From the NCBI RefSeq assembly GCF_002846365.1, contig NZ_PJMW01000002.1, positions 2,542,001 through 2,606,000 on the forward strand: 64,000 nt of DNA, read 5' to 3'. The DNA comes from Nocardia fluminea. Lineage in GTDB: Bacteria > Actinomycetota > Actinomycetes > Mycobacteriales > Mycobacteriaceae. Position numbers and translations under genes: made by a program. The stretch's first letter is position 1; each line of letters opens with the position of its first letter. Positions 18,308 to 30,951 of the stretch are shown one piece after another. The notes below the pieces were generated by a model that saw nothing but the letters and a program-made list of their open reading frames with translations, did no database searches and was not told where the DNA came from.

Positions 18308-18895
18308 TCCACCGGCGCGTACGGCACGGAATTCGGCGAACTCCGGGCAATCATGGAGTGATGAAGCGACCTCAGCGGGTCCCCGGGCATGTGATGCGCA
18401 ACGGTGCGGCGGCTCTCTGCGCGTTGCTGTTCTACTACAGCGTGCCGGTGGGATGGGTGTTCGAGCTCGACGCGTGGCCGGGGCGGGCCCTCGGGGTGTG
18501 CGCGTTCCTCACCGGCGTGTTCGGGCTGGGTTGGCTGGTGTGGCGGCGGGTCCAGAGCTTCCTGCGCGCGCCCACCGCGGCGGGCGGACGAGTCGACGGA
18601 TTGCTGCTGATCGTGTGCGTCGTCGGCTCGGTGTTCGCCCTGTTCTACTACCGGCTACAGCAACTGCATCCGGATCAGTTCGTCGGTCTGGAGACTCGCA
18701 CCGACGCGCTGTACTACACGCTGGTCACCCTCGGCACCGTCGGTTTCGGCGACGTGCACGCGGTGGGCCAGGTGGCACGGGTCGTGACGATGGTCCAGAT
18801 CGTGTTCGACCTGGTGGTGCTCGGCACGCTGCTCACCATCATCACCTCCAGCGTCACCAGCCGGATCCATGCCGCGACGCTGGCCGCGCGCCAGG

Positions 18896-20536
<1,641 letters not shown>

Positions 20537-20625
20537 GAGCCGAGGGTACCGCGTCGGCCATCCAGCGGCGCTGTGTGTTCACGGGTTCTCGGTGGCGGCC
20601 GCGGCAGCGGGCTTAGGCTGGCGGC

Positions 20626-22083
20626 ATGGTGTCTGACAGCGATGTACTCGAATTCGTACCCAAGGGTTTGTGGATCGGCTCCGGACCCGTCGAGGCCACC
20701 GGGGGTGGCACTTTCGACGTGCGCAATCCGGCCGATGGGACGGTGATCGCGCAGGTGGCCGACGCGACTCCCGAGGACGCGACGCGGGCGCTCGACGCGG
20801 CCGTCGCGGCGGGGCCCGCGTGGGCGGCGACGCCGTCGCGCGAGCGGGGCGAGATCCTGCGGACGGTGTTCGAGCAGCTCACCGCACGCGCCGAGGAATT
20901 CGCGCTGCTGATGACGCTCGAGATGGGCAAGGCACTGTCCGAGAGCCGCAACGAGGTGCGCTACGGCGCCGAGTTCTTCCGCTGGAACAGCGAGGAGGCG
21001 GTGCGGATCCACGGACGGTATCTGAACGCGCCGTCGGGAACCGGGCGGATCATGGTCGCCAAGCAGCCGGTGGGGCCGTGCCTGGCGATCACGCCGTGGA
21101 ATTTCCCGCTGGCCATGGGCACCCGCAAGATCGGGCCCGCGCTGGCGGCGGGTTGCACGATGATCGTCAAACCCGCCTCGGCGACGCCGCTGACCATGCT
21201 GGCGCTGGCCAAGCTCTGTAGCGAGGCGGGCCTGCCCGACGGGGTGCTGTCGGTGATCACCACCCAGCGTTCCGGGGCCGTCACGGGCCCGCTGATCGAC
21301 GATCCGCGGCTGCGCAAGCTCACCTTCACCGGGTCCACCGAAGTCGGTAAGAAGCTCGTCGCGGCGTCCGCGAACCGGCTGCTGCGCACGTCCATGGAGT
21401 TGGGCGGCAACGCGCCGTTCGTCGTGTTCGACGATGCCGACGTCGACGCCGCCGTGGCCGGTGCGATGCAGGCCAAGCTGCGCAACGGCGGCGAGGCCTG
21501 CACCGCGGCCAACCGGTTCTACGTGCAGCGTGGCGTGGTCGCCGAGTTCACCGAGAAGTTCGTCGCCGCGATGGCCGACACCGTCGTGATGGGTCCCGGC
21601 ACCGACGCCGCGACCACGCTGGGCCCACTGGTGAGCGAGGACCAGCGCGAGATCGTGAGCGATCTGGTCGACGATGCCGTCGCCGTGGGCGCGCGTGCGC
21701 TGATCGGCGGCAAGGTGCCCGGCGGCCCGGGGTGGTACTACCCGGCCACGATCCTCGGCGATGTCCCGCCGACCGCGCGCATCCTGCGCGAGGAGGTGTT
21801 CGGCCCGGTTGCCCCGATCGTCGCGTTCGACACCGAGGAGGAGGGCGTGGCCGCCGCGAACGACACCGAATACGGTCTGGTCAGCTACGTCTACACCCGG
21901 GATCTCGACCGCGCGCTGCGCATCTCGGAGGGCCTGGAAAGCGGCATGGTGGGCGTGAACCGTGGCGTCATCTCCGACCCGGCCGCCCCGTTCGGCGGCG
22001 TCAAGGAATCGGGCTTCGGACGCGAGGGCGGCACCGAGGGCATCGAGGAGTACCTGAACACCAAATACATCGCCCTGACCTGA
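20626..22083 (+). CDS. NAD(P)-dependent succinate-semialdehyde dehydrogenase family protein
   Basis: 485 residues of the aldehyde dehydrogenase superfamily. The general base Glu is in MELGGNAPFVVF near residue 256, and the catalytic Cys in NGGEACTAANRFYVQ. The cofactor loop is FTGSTEVGKKL, and ITPWNFPLAMGTRKIGPAL and VGVNRGVISDPAAPFGGVKE agree with the GabD group. It would oxidise succinic semialdehyde to succinate, feeding the TCA cycle that also uses the nearby sucCD products, but specificity within the family cannot be fixed. Divergent from pgi across an 89-base gap. Confidence 0.87.
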   Translation: MVSDSDVLEFVPKGLWIGSGPVEATGGGTFDVRNPADGTVIAQVADATPEDATRALDAAVAAGPAWAATPSRERGEILRTVFEQLTARAEEFALLMTLEMGKALSESRNEVRYGAEFFRWNSEEAVRIHGRYLNAPSGTGRIMVAKQPVGPCLAITPWNFPLAMGTRKIGPALAAGCTMIVKPASATPLTMLALAKLCSEAGLPDGVLSVITTQRSGAVTGPLIDDPRLRKLTFTGSTEVGKKLVAASANRLLRTSMELGGNAPFVVFDDADVDAAVAGAMQAKLRNGGEACTAANRFYVQRGVVAEFTEKFVAAMADTVVMGPGTDAATTLGPLVSEDQREIVSDLVDDAVAVGARALIGGKVPGGPGWYYPATILGDVPPTARILREEVFGPVAPIVAFDTEEEGVAAANDTEYGLVSYVYTRDLDRALRISEGLESGMVGVNRGVISDPAAPFGGVKESGFGREGGTEGIEEYLNTKYIALT

Positions 22084-22100
22084 GCTGGGCCGAAAAATAA

Positions 22101-22132
22101 CCGCCCCGGGGATGGTGTCGCACCCGGGGCGG
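22101..22132. terminator. Hairpin between convergent genes
   Basis: CCGCCCCGGG (22101-22110) pairs perfectly with CCCGGGGCGG (22123-22132) across a 12-base loop. It lies between the ends of the aldehyde dehydrogenase and chorismate mutase genes and can serve both. There is no T run. Confidence 0.75.
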
Positions 22133-22184
22133 CTTCATGGAAGCGGCGAACTGGCTGGTCCGCCGCGTGGTTCGAGGTCTGGGG

Positions 22185-22481
22185 CTAGCGGCCGAGACGG
22201 CCGCGGCCGAGGCGGAGCAGGAGCATGGCGAGGGTGTGTCCCTCCTGGCCCAGCTCACTGAAGCGCTCGAGGACTTTCATCTCACGGCTGTGGACCAGGC
22301 GCGTACCACCGGAAGCCATCCGGGTGCGGCCGATGATCCGGGAGATCTCACTGCGACGTTTGATCGCGGCGAGGATCGTGGCATCGAGCTGATCGATCTC
22401 GAGGCGGAGCTTGTCGATCTCGGCTTCGGATTGCGGCAAGGCCGAATCGGAGCCCGTTGTCGTAGCAGGGGTGCTCATCAT
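22185..22481 (-). CDS. AroQ-type chorismate mutase
   Basis: 98 residues (97 if the second ATG at 22478 is used, which is better spaced from GAGGAG). The helical AroQ core is visible: EIDKLRLEIDQLDATILAAI, KRRSEISRIIGRTRMASGG and an R-V-H-x-R-E-M-K segment. It rearranges chorismate to prephenate for phenylalanine and tyrosine synthesis. It matches the short cytoplasmic M. tuberculosis enzyme Rv0948c, which has low activity alone and is activated by complex formation with DAHP synthase (known for the family). It is divergent from uvrD1, as in mycobacteria. Confidence 0.92.
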   Translation of the reverse strand: MMSTPATTTGSDSALPQSEAEIDKLRLEIDQLDATILAAIKRRSEISRIIGRTRMASGGTRLVHSREMKVLERFSELGQEGHTLAMLLLRLGRGRLGR

Positions 22482-22855
22482 TCATCTCCTCGTGTCAGAA
22501 CTTGGATCGGTCAAACCGAACGGCCTGTTACCCGATCTGTTCCGTCACCCTGAAACTTTTCCCGATGGGCAGTACTTGATCCCCCCGGGAGCGCGCAATC
22601 AGTACTCCCCGCCACGATATCGGATCGGCTGCCGACCCGGACATGCGGAGAAGCGCTGACCATGGGGCCCAGTCTGCCATGGGGCGCTAGGTAGGCAAAA
22701 CAGTTCTGTCCGTGAATTCGCTGAGAACGTTCACCAGGCGTCTGCCGTGCCGACCTGGCCGGGTTCACCGGTGGTTTGCCCGGATGTCATCGGCCGGTCA
22801 TCACGGTGGCGGCAGTTCGCGGCTTGTCGGTGCCCGCCGGTAGCGTGGACAGACG
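22482..22855. other. 374-base non-coding region between chorismate mutase and uvrD1
   Basis: Divergent promoter region. No convincing open frame is seen. A TAGCGT -10-like hexamer lies about a dozen bases before the uvrD1 ATG, with no Shine-Dalgarno, so uvrD1 may have a very short leader. No mycobacterial-type LexA box (TCGAAC-N4-GTTCGA) was found. Confidence 0.4.
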
Positions 22856-25438
22856 ATGGACATCACGGTCGCTCCCCACGCCTCAGCCACCGATCCCAGC
22901 GAACCCGCGCCCGCGCCGGAGGGCGCCGCGCTACCGCCTCGGGAGGGCGGTGGCACCGGCGCGTCCGCGCTGGCTCAGGCGGCGGCCAGGAACAGCGCCG
23001 AACAGGCACAGCGCCGCCAGGAGCGTGAACAACAGCACGCCGAGGAGATCGAGCGTCTGCTCGACGGGCTCAACCCGCCCCAGCGTGCCGCGGTGACGCA
23101 CGCGGGTTCCCCGCTGCTGATCGTGGCGGGCGCGGGCTCGGGCAAGACCGCGGTGCTCACCCGCCGCATCGCCTATCTGCTCGCGGCGCGCGGCGTCCGC
23201 ACCGGGGAGATCCTGGCCATCACCTTCACCAACAAGGCCGCCGCCGAGATGCGGGAACGGGTCGCCGGGCTGGTCGGTCCGCGGGCGGCCAGCATGTGGG
23301 TGTCGACGTTCCACTCGAGCTGTGTGCGCATTCTGCGGATGCAGGCGGCACTGCTGCCCGGCCTGAATTCGAATTTCTCGATCTACGACGCCGACGATTC
23401 CCGGCGTTTGCTCACGATGATCAGCCGCGATTTCGAGATCGACACGAAGAAGTACTCCGCCCGTTTGCTGTCGACCGCCATTTCGAATCTGAAGAACGAA
23501 CTGATCGGTCCGGAAAAGGCGGCCGCCGACGCGGAAGCCGACGACACCGACCTGCCCGCGCTGGTCGCCCGGGTCTACGCCGAGTACCAGCGGCGGCTGC
23601 GCACGGCCAATGCGATGGACTTCGACGATCTGATCGGCGAGACGGTCGCGCTGCTGCAGCACCACCCCCAGGTCGCCGAGTACTACCGGCGCCGGTTCCG
23701 GCACGTGCTGGTCGACGAGTACCAGGACACCAACCACGCCCAGTACGTGCTGGTGCGTGAGCTGGTCGGGCACCATGGCGAGGCCGACGAGCAGGCGGTC
23801 GAGCCGAGCGAGCTGTGCGTGGTCGGTGACGCCGATCAGTCCATCTACGCCTTCCGTGGCGCCACCATTCGCAACATCGAGGAATTCGAACGCGACTTCC
23901 CGGACGCGGAAACCATTCTGCTGGAACAGAACTACCGCTCCACCCAGCATATTCTGTCCGCCGCCAACGCGGTGATCGCGCGCAACGAGGGCAGGCGCGA
24001 GAAGAAACTGTGGACAGATTCCGGTGAAGGCGAACTGATCACCGGCTACGTCGCCGACAACGAGCACGACGAAGCGTCCTTCGTCGCCAAGGAGATCGAT
24101 CGGCTCGTCGACACGGGCGAGGCCAACTACGGCGACGTGGCGGTGTTCTATCGCACGAACAACAATTCGCGTGCGCTGGAAGAGATCTTCATCCGGATGG
24201 GCCTGCCGTACAAGGTCGTCGGTGGGGTGCGGTTCTACGAGCGCAAAGAAGTGCGTGACGTGGTCGCCTACCTGCGTGTGCTGGAGAATCCCGAAGACGC
24301 GGTGAGTGTGCGACGCATCCTCAACACTCCGCGGCGCGGTATCGGCGATCGTGCGGAGGCGTGCGTGGCGGTGCACGCCGAACAACGCGATATCGGTTTC
24401 GCCGCGGCGCTGCGTGATGCCGCGGACGGCAAAGTCGCGTTGCTGAATACCCGCGCGCAGCGGGCCATCGCGGGATTCCTCGATCTGCTCGACGAGATCC
24501 GGGCGGCCGGAAAGCGGGCCGACAGCGACTACCCCGATGTGGGGAATGTGGTCGAGGCCGTGCTCGACCGCACCGGATATCGCGCTGAACTGGAAGCCTC
24601 CGACGATCCGCAGGACGGCGCGCGGCTCGACAACCTGAACGAATTGGTCAGCGTCGCACGCGAATTCAGCTCCGAGGCCTTCAACAATGCAGAGGCAGCG
24701 CGCGAGGAAGGGCTGGTACCCGAGGCGGGCGACGGTGAACCCGAGCCCGGGTCGCTGGCGGCGTTCCTCGAGCGGGTGTCGCTGGTCGCCGATACCGATC
24801 AGATCCCCGACGAGGGCACGGGCGTCGTCACCATGATGACGCTGCACACTGCCAAGGGGCTGGAATTCCCGGTGGTCTTCGTGACCGGTTGGGAAGACGG
24901 GCAATTCCCGCACATGCGGGCGCTGGGTGATCCGAACGAGCTGGCCGAGGAACGTCGTCTGGCGTATGTGGGGATCACGCGGGCTCGTCAGCGGCTCTAT
25001 CTCTCGCGCGCTGTGGTGCGATCCGGTTGGGGACAGCCGGTGTCGAACCCGGAATCTCGGTTCCTGCAGGAGATTCCGCAGCATCTGCTGGATTGGCGCA
25101 GGCTGGAACCGGTGATCTCGCCGGTGCAGCGGGGGCGGCGCCGGGGTGAGGACAGTGGGTTCGAGCGGGATTGGACCAGTGGGAGTGGGTGGGACCAGCG
25201 GCCGGGTGTGCGTGGGGGCTCCGGTGAGCGTCGGCCTGCGCCGGGTGGGGCGGTTAAGCGGAACAACACGGAACTTGTTCTTGCTGTGGGGGATCGGGTT
25301 ACCGATGACAAGTACGGGTTGGGGCGGGTTGTGGCTGCTGATGGGGTGGGGCCGTTGGCTACGGTGACTATCGACTTCGGGTCTGCGGGGAAGATTCGGT
25401 TGATTCCGCAGTTCAGTCGGACGATTGTGAAGTTGTGA
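22856..25438 (+). CDS. uvrD1: ATP-dependent DNA helicase UvrD1/PcrA
   Basis: 860 residues, superfamily 1A helicase. Motif I is GAGSGKTAVLTRRIAYLLA, motif II VLVDEYQDTNHAQY, motif III VGDADQSIYAFRGATIRNIE, and motif VI AYVGITRARQRLYLS. The C-terminal 50 residues (DRVTDDKYGLGRVVAADG; FGSAGKIRLIP) form the Tudor-like domain that in mycobacterial UvrD1 and other PcrA proteins contacts RNA polymerase or Ku. Roles are nucleotide excision repair, replication conflicts and transcription-coupled repair. The extra N-terminal 80 residues are Pro/Ala/Glu-rich and probably disordered. Orthologue of Rv0949. Confidence 0.97.
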   Translation: MDITVAPHASATDPSEPAPAPEGAALPPREGGGTGASALAQAAARNSAEQAQRRQEREQQHAEEIERLLDGLNPPQRAAVTHAGSPLLIVAGAGSGKTAVLTRRIAYLLAARGVRTGEILAITFTNKAAAEMRERVAGLVGPRAASMWVSTFHSSCVRILRMQAALLPGLNSNFSIYDADDSRRLLTMISRDFEIDTKKYSARLLSTAISNLKNELIGPEKAAADAEADDTDLPALVARVYAEYQRRLRTANAMDFDDLIGETVALLQHHPQVAEYYRRRFRHVLVDEYQDTNHAQYVLVRELVGHHGEADEQAVEPSELCVVGDADQSIYAFRGATIRNIEEFERDFPDAETILLEQNYRSTQHILSAANAVIARNEGRREKKLWTDSGEGELITGYVADNEHDEASFVAKEIDRLVDTGEANYGDVAVFYRTNNNSRALEEIFIRMGLPYKVVGGVRFYERKEVRDVVAYLRVLENPEDAVSVRRILNTPRRGIGDRAEACVAVHAEQRDIGFAAALRDAADGKVALLNTRAQRAIAGFLDLLDEIRAAGKRADSDYPDVGNVVEAVLDRTGYRAELEASDDPQDGARLDNLNELVSVAREFSSEAFNNAEAAREEGLVPEAGDGEPEPGSLAAFLERVSLVADTDQIPDEGTGVVTMMTLHTAKGLEFPVVFVTGWEDGQFPHMRALGDPNELAEERRLAYVGITRARQRLYLSRAVVRSGWGQPVSNPESRFLQEIPQHLLDWRRLEPVISPVQRGRRRGEDSGFERDWTSGSGWDQRPGVRGGSGERRPAPGGAVKRNNTELVLAVGDRVTDDKYGLGRVVAADGVGPLATVTIDFGSAGKIRLIPQFSRTIVKL

Positions 25439-25467
25439 TGGCGGTTGGGGTGTATGGGGTGGGTCAG

Positions 25468-26847
25468 TCAGTGGGGTAGCAGGTTTGTCAGCGCCTCGTC
25501 GAGGGTGGGGTAGCGGAAGTCGAAGCCCGCTTTGTGGAGGACTTCGGAGGTGGCGTGGCGGCCGGTTAGGCCGAGTGCTGGGTCGGTGCGGAGGAAGACG
25601 GCGCCGAGGGTGAGTACGGCCTTCGGGGTGGGGGGTGATGGGGGGCGGTGCAGGATTCGGCGGAGGGTGGCCATGAGTTCGGCGTTGCGGACCGGGAATT
25701 CGGTGGCGGCTACGAGGATGCCGTTGGGGAGGGTGATGGTGGGGTCGAGGCCGAGGGCGGCGCGGACTATGGCCAGCCAGTCCTCGATGTGGATCCAGCT
25801 GAACCACTGATCGCCGGGTCCTACGCGGCCGCCGAGGCCGGCCTTGGTGAGCTGGCCGAGGCGTTTGAGGGCGGGGGCGTCGGGGTCGAGGACGATCGAG
25901 GTGCGCAGGATTGTCCAGTGGTCGGCGCGGGCGGGGTCGAACGCCTCCTCCCATGGCTGGGCGACACCGGTCATCTGTGGCAGGCCGACGGGGAGGGGAG
26001 TGGTTTCGGTGCACCGGGTTTCGCCCGCATCCGACCAGATGGCCGTGGTGCTGGCTTGGATCCAATAGTCGACGGGGGTGTCGCGCAGGCCCGCGGCGGC
26101 GATGAGAGCGGTGGTGGAATCGACGCGGCTGGAGCGTAATTCGGCCACGTTGCGTTCGGTCGGCCTGCAGTCGACCAGCTTTCCGGCCAGGTTGATCACC
26201 GCGAGCCGCCCGGGTTCGCGGAGCTCGGCGGACCAGGAGCCGACCGAGCGGCCGTCCCATTCGGTCTGGCGGAACGGCAGATTCGGGTTGCGGCGGCGGG
26301 TCAGCAGGGTGACGCGTTGGCCGCGGCAGGTCAGGTCGGCGGCGACCTGGAGACCGAGTGCGCCGGTACCACCGGCGATGACGACATTCAGCGCGTCGTC
26401 CGCGGTAACGAGCCCGGCCAGCCGCGCCAGCCGCGAGAAGTTCACGCGCGCATCGGTTTCGATGAACGGGCGCACGACGGTGCGAGCCGCGGCCGCGGAG
26501 GGGCCGGTGAACCGCAGTTCCTGGGTGATCTCCGTGCCGCCGTCGCGGGGAGTCAGCCGCCAGGTGAGGTGCATGGTGCCCGCGGGTTCCGGCTGCTCGA
26601 TACCGAGCTCACGATTCGGCTCGAACACGGTGACAGTGAACGGTTCCGCGAACCGCCGGTGAATGCGCGCCGAGACCTTTCCGTCGGGGATGTAGTCCCC
26701 GGTGGCGCCGACGGCAACCGGCCCGTGCATGCGCACCGACCGCACCCCGGGATTCCACTCCGGCCACTGCTCGAGATCCCCGAGCACCCCCCACACCAAT
26801 TCCGGTGCGAGCCCGATGAACTGCGTGTACTTCGTCGTACCAGCCAT
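25468..26847 (-). CDS. SRPBCC domain fused to TIGR01777-type NAD-dependent epimerase
   Basis: 459 residues. Residues 1-145 form a polyketide cyclase/START-like (SRPBCC) domain (KYTQFIGLAPELVWGVLGDL; WRLTPRDGGTEITQELRF). Residues about 160-459 form an extended short-chain dehydrogenase with NAD loop VVIAGGTGALGLQVAADLTC, the substrate segment DYWIQASTTAIW, and the C-terminal DUF1731 region (GRHATSEVLHKAGFDFRYPT). Such fusions are common in actinobacteria; function is unknown. The classical YxxxK pair is not obvious. The gene follows uvrD1 in convergent orientation, 29 bases away. Confidence 0.85.
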   Translation of the reverse strand: MAGTTKYTQFIGLAPELVWGVLGDLEQWPEWNPGVRSVRMHGPVAVGATGDYIPDGKVSARIHRRFAEPFTVTVFEPNRELGIEQPEPAGTMHLTWRLTPRDGGTEITQELRFTGPSAAAARTVVRPFIETDARVNFSRLARLAGLVTADDALNVVIAGGTGALGLQVAADLTCRGQRVTLLTRRRNPNLPFRQTEWDGRSVGSWSAELREPGRLAVINLAGKLVDCRPTERNVAELRSSRVDSTTALIAAAGLRDTPVDYWIQASTTAIWSDAGETRCTETTPLPVGLPQMTGVAQPWEEAFDPARADHWTILRTSIVLDPDAPALKRLGQLTKAGLGGRVGPGDQWFSWIHIEDWLAIVRAALGLDPTITLPNGILVAATEFPVRNAELMATLRRILHRPPSPPTPKAVLTLGAVFLRTDPALGLTGRHATSEVLHKAGFDFRYPTLDEALTNLLPH

Positions 26848-27013
26848 AACGGAAACGCTAGCCAGGTCAACGTCACAGCGGAAGAGTGCTACTGGTCACG
26901 CGGAGAGCCTTACAAGAACGCGATCAACGCAGAACATGAGTAGCTCGCCGGCCCGGCTCTGCGCGTACTCGGGTCGAGCGTAGATACTGGTCAGCTCGCG
27001 TTGGGCAAATCTA

Positions 27014-28054
27014 TCAGTCGCGTTGCGAGCCGAGGCTGATGCCGCGGGTAGCCAGCCACGGGAGTGGGTCGATCTTGTCGGTGCCGTTCTGCCAGACCTC
27101 GAAGTGCACATGCGGGCCGGTAGAGAAGCCACGGTTACCGATCGTTGCGATTTGGTCACCTGCCATCACACGCTGGCCCTGTGTGACTGTAGTGGTGTCG
27201 ATGTGGCCGTAGATGGTGACGGTGCCGTCGTCGTGCAGGACACGGACCCACAGGCCGAAACCGGAAGCCGGACCCGCTTCGAGGATCGTGCCGTCGGCGA
27301 CCGAGTAGATCGGGGTGCCGATCGGGCCCGCGATGTCGACGCCGAGATGCTGGACACCCCAGCGGGCGCCGAAGCCGGAGGTGAAGTTGCCCGTGGTGAA
27401 CTTGGTGAACAAGGGACGCAGCTTGGCGGATTCCTGGGCGGCGAGGTCTTCGGCGAACTTGGCGCCCTTGGCGAGGATGTCGTCGAAGTGGCTCTTGTCG
27501 GCGATGGCGGTGGCATCGAGCACCTGGGGTGCCGCGCCGGTGCCGGGGTCGCCGATGTCGGCCGTGCTCATGGACTGGGCGGCGATCTCGTGGACCTGGC
27601 CCGCTGCCTCGTAGTCGATGCCTTGCGCGGGCTGACCTGGATCCGCCATGGCCGCCTGACCGGCGGCGACCACCGCACCGGCGGCGACGGCGATGACCGC
27701 GGCGCGGCCCTTCAGCGCGGCGGGCGGTGCGGGGACGCGATGTGCGCCGCCACGACGATCGGCGCGGCGTGGCGCGGGGGTTTCCTCGGGGACGTTCTCT
27801 TCGGCCACGGGCGCCCAGTCGGTGCCGTACGTGCCGGTGTCATAGGACTCGTCCGCGGTCCATTCGTCCGCGGCGGGAGTCCATGCCGCGTTGTCGTTCC
27901 AGGTGTTCTGGTCGCGCCACGCGTCGTCGGTCTGGGGCCACGCGGCGGCGGGGGCTCGGCGGGTCTGCGGGTGCGACGTGTATTCGTCGGCATACCGGTA
28001 ACGGTGGCCGGAGCTGGTGCGATTTTCGACTGGAAGGGTGGAGCGGTGGTTCAT
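27014..28054 (-). CDS. M23 (LytM) peptidase domain envelope protein
   Basis: 346 residues. A Pro/Asp/Thr-rich cytoplasmic or disordered N-terminal 110 residues precede one hydrophobic segment (AAVIAVAAGAVVAAGQAAM), a linker and a C-terminal LytM domain. Zinc ligands are visible in HLGVDIAGPIG and HVHFEVWQNG, with the second catalytic His in YGHIDT. Active M23 enzymes cut peptidoglycan cross-links. The first ligand motif normally reads HxGxD, which is kept here (H-L-G-V-D), so activity is plausible. Orthologue of Rv0950c, between uvrD1 and sucC. Signal-anchor topology, with the catalytic domain outside the membrane. Confidence 0.9.
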   Translation of the reverse strand: MNHRSTLPVENRTSSGHRYRYADEYTSHPQTRRAPAAAWPQTDDAWRDQNTWNDNAAWTPAADEWTADESYDTGTYGTDWAPVAEENVPEETPAPRRADRRGGAHRVPAPPAALKGRAAVIAVAAGAVVAAGQAAMADPGQPAQGIDYEAAGQVHEIAAQSMSTADIGDPGTGAAPQVLDATAIADKSHFDDILAKGAKFAEDLAAQESAKLRPLFTKFTTGNFTSGFGARWGVQHLGVDIAGPIGTPIYSVADGTILEAGPASGFGLWVRVLHDDGTVTIYGHIDTTTVTQGQRVMAGDQIATIGNRGFSTGPHVHFEVWQNGTDKIDPLPWLATRGISLGSQRD

Positions 28055-28135
28055 CGGCCGTGCCGATTCGCCGGCTGTTCCAAGCTAGTACTGAAGTACC
28101 TCAAGCTTGTCGTCCTCCTCAGTCCTGACTTGCCA

Positions 28136-28163
28136 GTCGTGACCTGGTTGTCGTGACCTGGTT
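28136..28163. repeat. Two tandem copies of a 14-base unit
   Basis: GTCGTGACCTGGTT occurs at 28136-28149 and again at 28150-28163, followed by GTGACTT as a partial third copy. It lies in the leader of the M23 gene, about 80-110 bases before its start codon. It may be a slippage product or a regulator site. Confidence 0.6.
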
Positions 28164-28236
28164 GTGACTTCGACCGCATTGACGGTAACGAAGCGATTGC
28201 AGAGTGGCAAGCGCTGGTCGAAAACCTACACCTGTG

Positions 28237-28252
28237 TGTGACATTCGTCACC
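28237..28252. promoter_or_regulatory. CRP/GlxR-like binding site
   Basis: TGTGACATTCGTCACC matches the TGTGA-N6-TCACA consensus of CRP-family regulators at nine of ten specified positions. It lies between the divergent M23 peptidase and sucCD genes, so either could be under cAMP-receptor control. Confidence 0.5.
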
Positions 28253-28571
28253 GTAACGCAACGGAATATCTCACCGTTTTCCGGCATCCCGGGTGAGGTC
28301 TGTCGACGACATAACGTAGTAGATGCCGGGGGGTTCCGGCTTTAGGCGGCCCGACCTGCCAAGGCGCCGCGAAACGTCCGAAAACTACTCGCCAGTAGCC
28401 TTGGCCAGCGGTTTTCCGGGGCTCCCGTTAGGGGTCGTGACCTGCGCCACTTACTATGAACGTGGTCGTTTACCCCTCCCCGTGACTAGCTACAGTCCGA
28501 TCCGACCCGCTACCGACGTCGGGCCGCCAACAAAGACGTTGTCATAGCAACGCAGACGAGACGGTGAGTAC

Positions 28572-29741
<1,170 letters not shown>

Positions 29742-29753
29742 GGAACAGCGAAC

Positions 29754-30671
29754 ATGTCCATCTTCCTGAACAAGGACAACAAGGTCATCGTCCAGGGCAT
29801 CACCGGCGGCGAGGGCACCAAGCACACCGCGCTGATGCTGAAGGCGGGCACCAACGTCGTCGGCGGCGTGAACGCGCGCAAGGCCGGGACCACGGTCAAG
29901 CACACCGACAAAGACGGCAACGAGATCGAGCTGCCCGTGTTCGCCTCCGTCGCCGAGGCGATCGAGAAGACCGGCGCCGACACCTCCATCGCGTTCGTGC
30001 CGCCCGCGTTCTCCAAGGACGCCATCATCGAGGCCATCGACGCGGAGATCCCGCTGCTCGTGGTCATCACCGAGGGCATCCCGGTGCAGGACTCCGCCTA
30101 CGCGTGGGCCTACAACGTGGAGAAGGGCGAGAAGACCCGCATCATCGGCCCGAACTGCCCCGGCATCATCACCCCCGGCGAGGCGCTGGTCGGCATCACC
30201 CCGAACAACATCACCGGCAAGGGCCCGATCGGCCTGGTGTCGAAGTCGGGCACCCTGACCTACCAGATGATGTACGAGCTGCGCGATTTCGGTTTCTCGA
30301 CCGCGATCGGCATCGGCGGCGACCCGGTCATCGGCACCACCCACATCGACGCCATCGAGGCGTTCGAGAAGGACCCCGAGACCAAGATCATCGTCATGAT
30401 CGGTGAGATCGGTGGTGACGCCGAAGAGCGTGCCGCGGCTTACATCAAGGCCAACGTCACCAAGCCGGTCGTCGGCTATGTCGCCGGTTTCACCGCGCCC
30501 GAGGGCAAGACCATGGGCCACGCGGGCGCCATCGTCTCCAGTGGTGGCGGCACCGCGCAGGCCAAGCAGGAAGCGCTCGAGGCCGCAGGCGTGAAGGTCG
30601 GCAAGACGCCGTCCGCCACCGCCGCGCTCGCTCGCGAGATCCTGGAGAAGGCGTCTATCGCTTCTGCCTGA
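29754..30671 (+). CDS. sucD: Succinyl-CoA synthetase alpha subunit
   Basis: 305 residues. The CoA-binding Rossmann domain begins [20 protein letters not shown]. The active-site phosphohistidine is in [20 protein letters not shown] near residue 258, and [17 protein letters not shown] and [15 protein letters not shown] are typical. It forms the heteromeric enzyme with SucC, encoded 12 bases upstream in the same operon. A strong hairpin follows at 30767-30801. Confidence 0.98.
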   Translation: MSIFLNKDNKVIVQGITGGEGTKHTALMLKAGTNVVGGVNARKAGTTVKHTDKDGNEIELPVFASVAEAIEKTGADTSIAFVPPAFSKDAIIEAIDAEIPLLVVITEGIPVQDSAYAWAYNVEKGEKTRIIGPNCPGIITPGEALVGITPNNITGKGPIGLVSKSGTLTYQMMYELRDFGFSTAIGIGGDPVIGTTHIDAIEAFEKDPETKIIVMIGEIGGDAEERAAAYIKANVTKPVVGYVAGFTAPEGKTMGHAGAIVSSGGGTAQAKQEALEAAGVKVGKTPSATAALAREILEKASIASA

Positions 30672-30766
30672 CCCGGTCAGGGCCCGGAGGCGGTAGCTTG
30701 CGTCACCACGCAGGGCCCCCGGGACAGGCGAATTGAACACTGCGTGATCTGAAATCTCACACTGTC

Positions 30767-30801
30767 GAAGGCCGCCTTCAGGTTTAACCTGGGCGGCCTT
30801 C
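30767..30801 (+). terminator. Nested hairpin terminator of sucCD
   Basis: GAAGGCCGCC (30767-30776) pairs with GGCGGCCTTC (30792-30801). The loop itself contains the inverted repeat CAGGTTTAACCTG, which extends the structure. About 100 bases after sucD. No T run follows. Confidence 0.7.
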
Positions 30802-30951
30802 GTCGATTCATCCACAGGCGGTGGTTTATCCACAGCCTGCATCGGTAGGTGATGACCGGGGGCGTGGCGTGCAGTAGCGTCAGGTATCGGATCAGGCACC
30901 AGTCAGTTCGACGCGACCGATGCGCACGACTCGACAAGGAGACGACGAGAC

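Larger units (their letters stand above)
28055..28571. other. 517-base divergent promoter region between the M23 gene and sucC
   Basis: No credible gene is present. The region holds a CRP-like site (28237-28252) and a 14-base unit GTCGTGACCTGGTT repeated twice in tandem at 28136-28163, with a third partial copy. It is less GC-rich around 28170-28260 than its surroundings. I looked for a c-di-AMP (ydaO-type) riboswitch before the peptidase gene and did not recognise one. Confidence 0.5.

Noticed and set aside
22482..22855. SOS box for uvrD1
   Set aside because: CGAACGGCCTGTTAC looks partly similar but does not have the TCGAAC-N4-GTTCGA spacing.
22931..26260. Very long minus-strand open frame (over 1100 codons) opposite uvrD1
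   Set aside because: It is a shadow of high GC3 coding on the plus strand; its composition (Arg/His/Pro-rich) matches no family, and uvrD1 motifs are complete.
28136..28170. CRISPR-like repeat
   Set aside because: Only two adjacent copies without spacers; a simple tandem repeat. No cas genes in the window.
28055..28350. c-di-AMP riboswitch before the M23 peptidase gene
   Set aside because: Such riboswitches often precede cell-wall hydrolases in actinobacteria, but the conserved core and closing segments could not be found on either strand.
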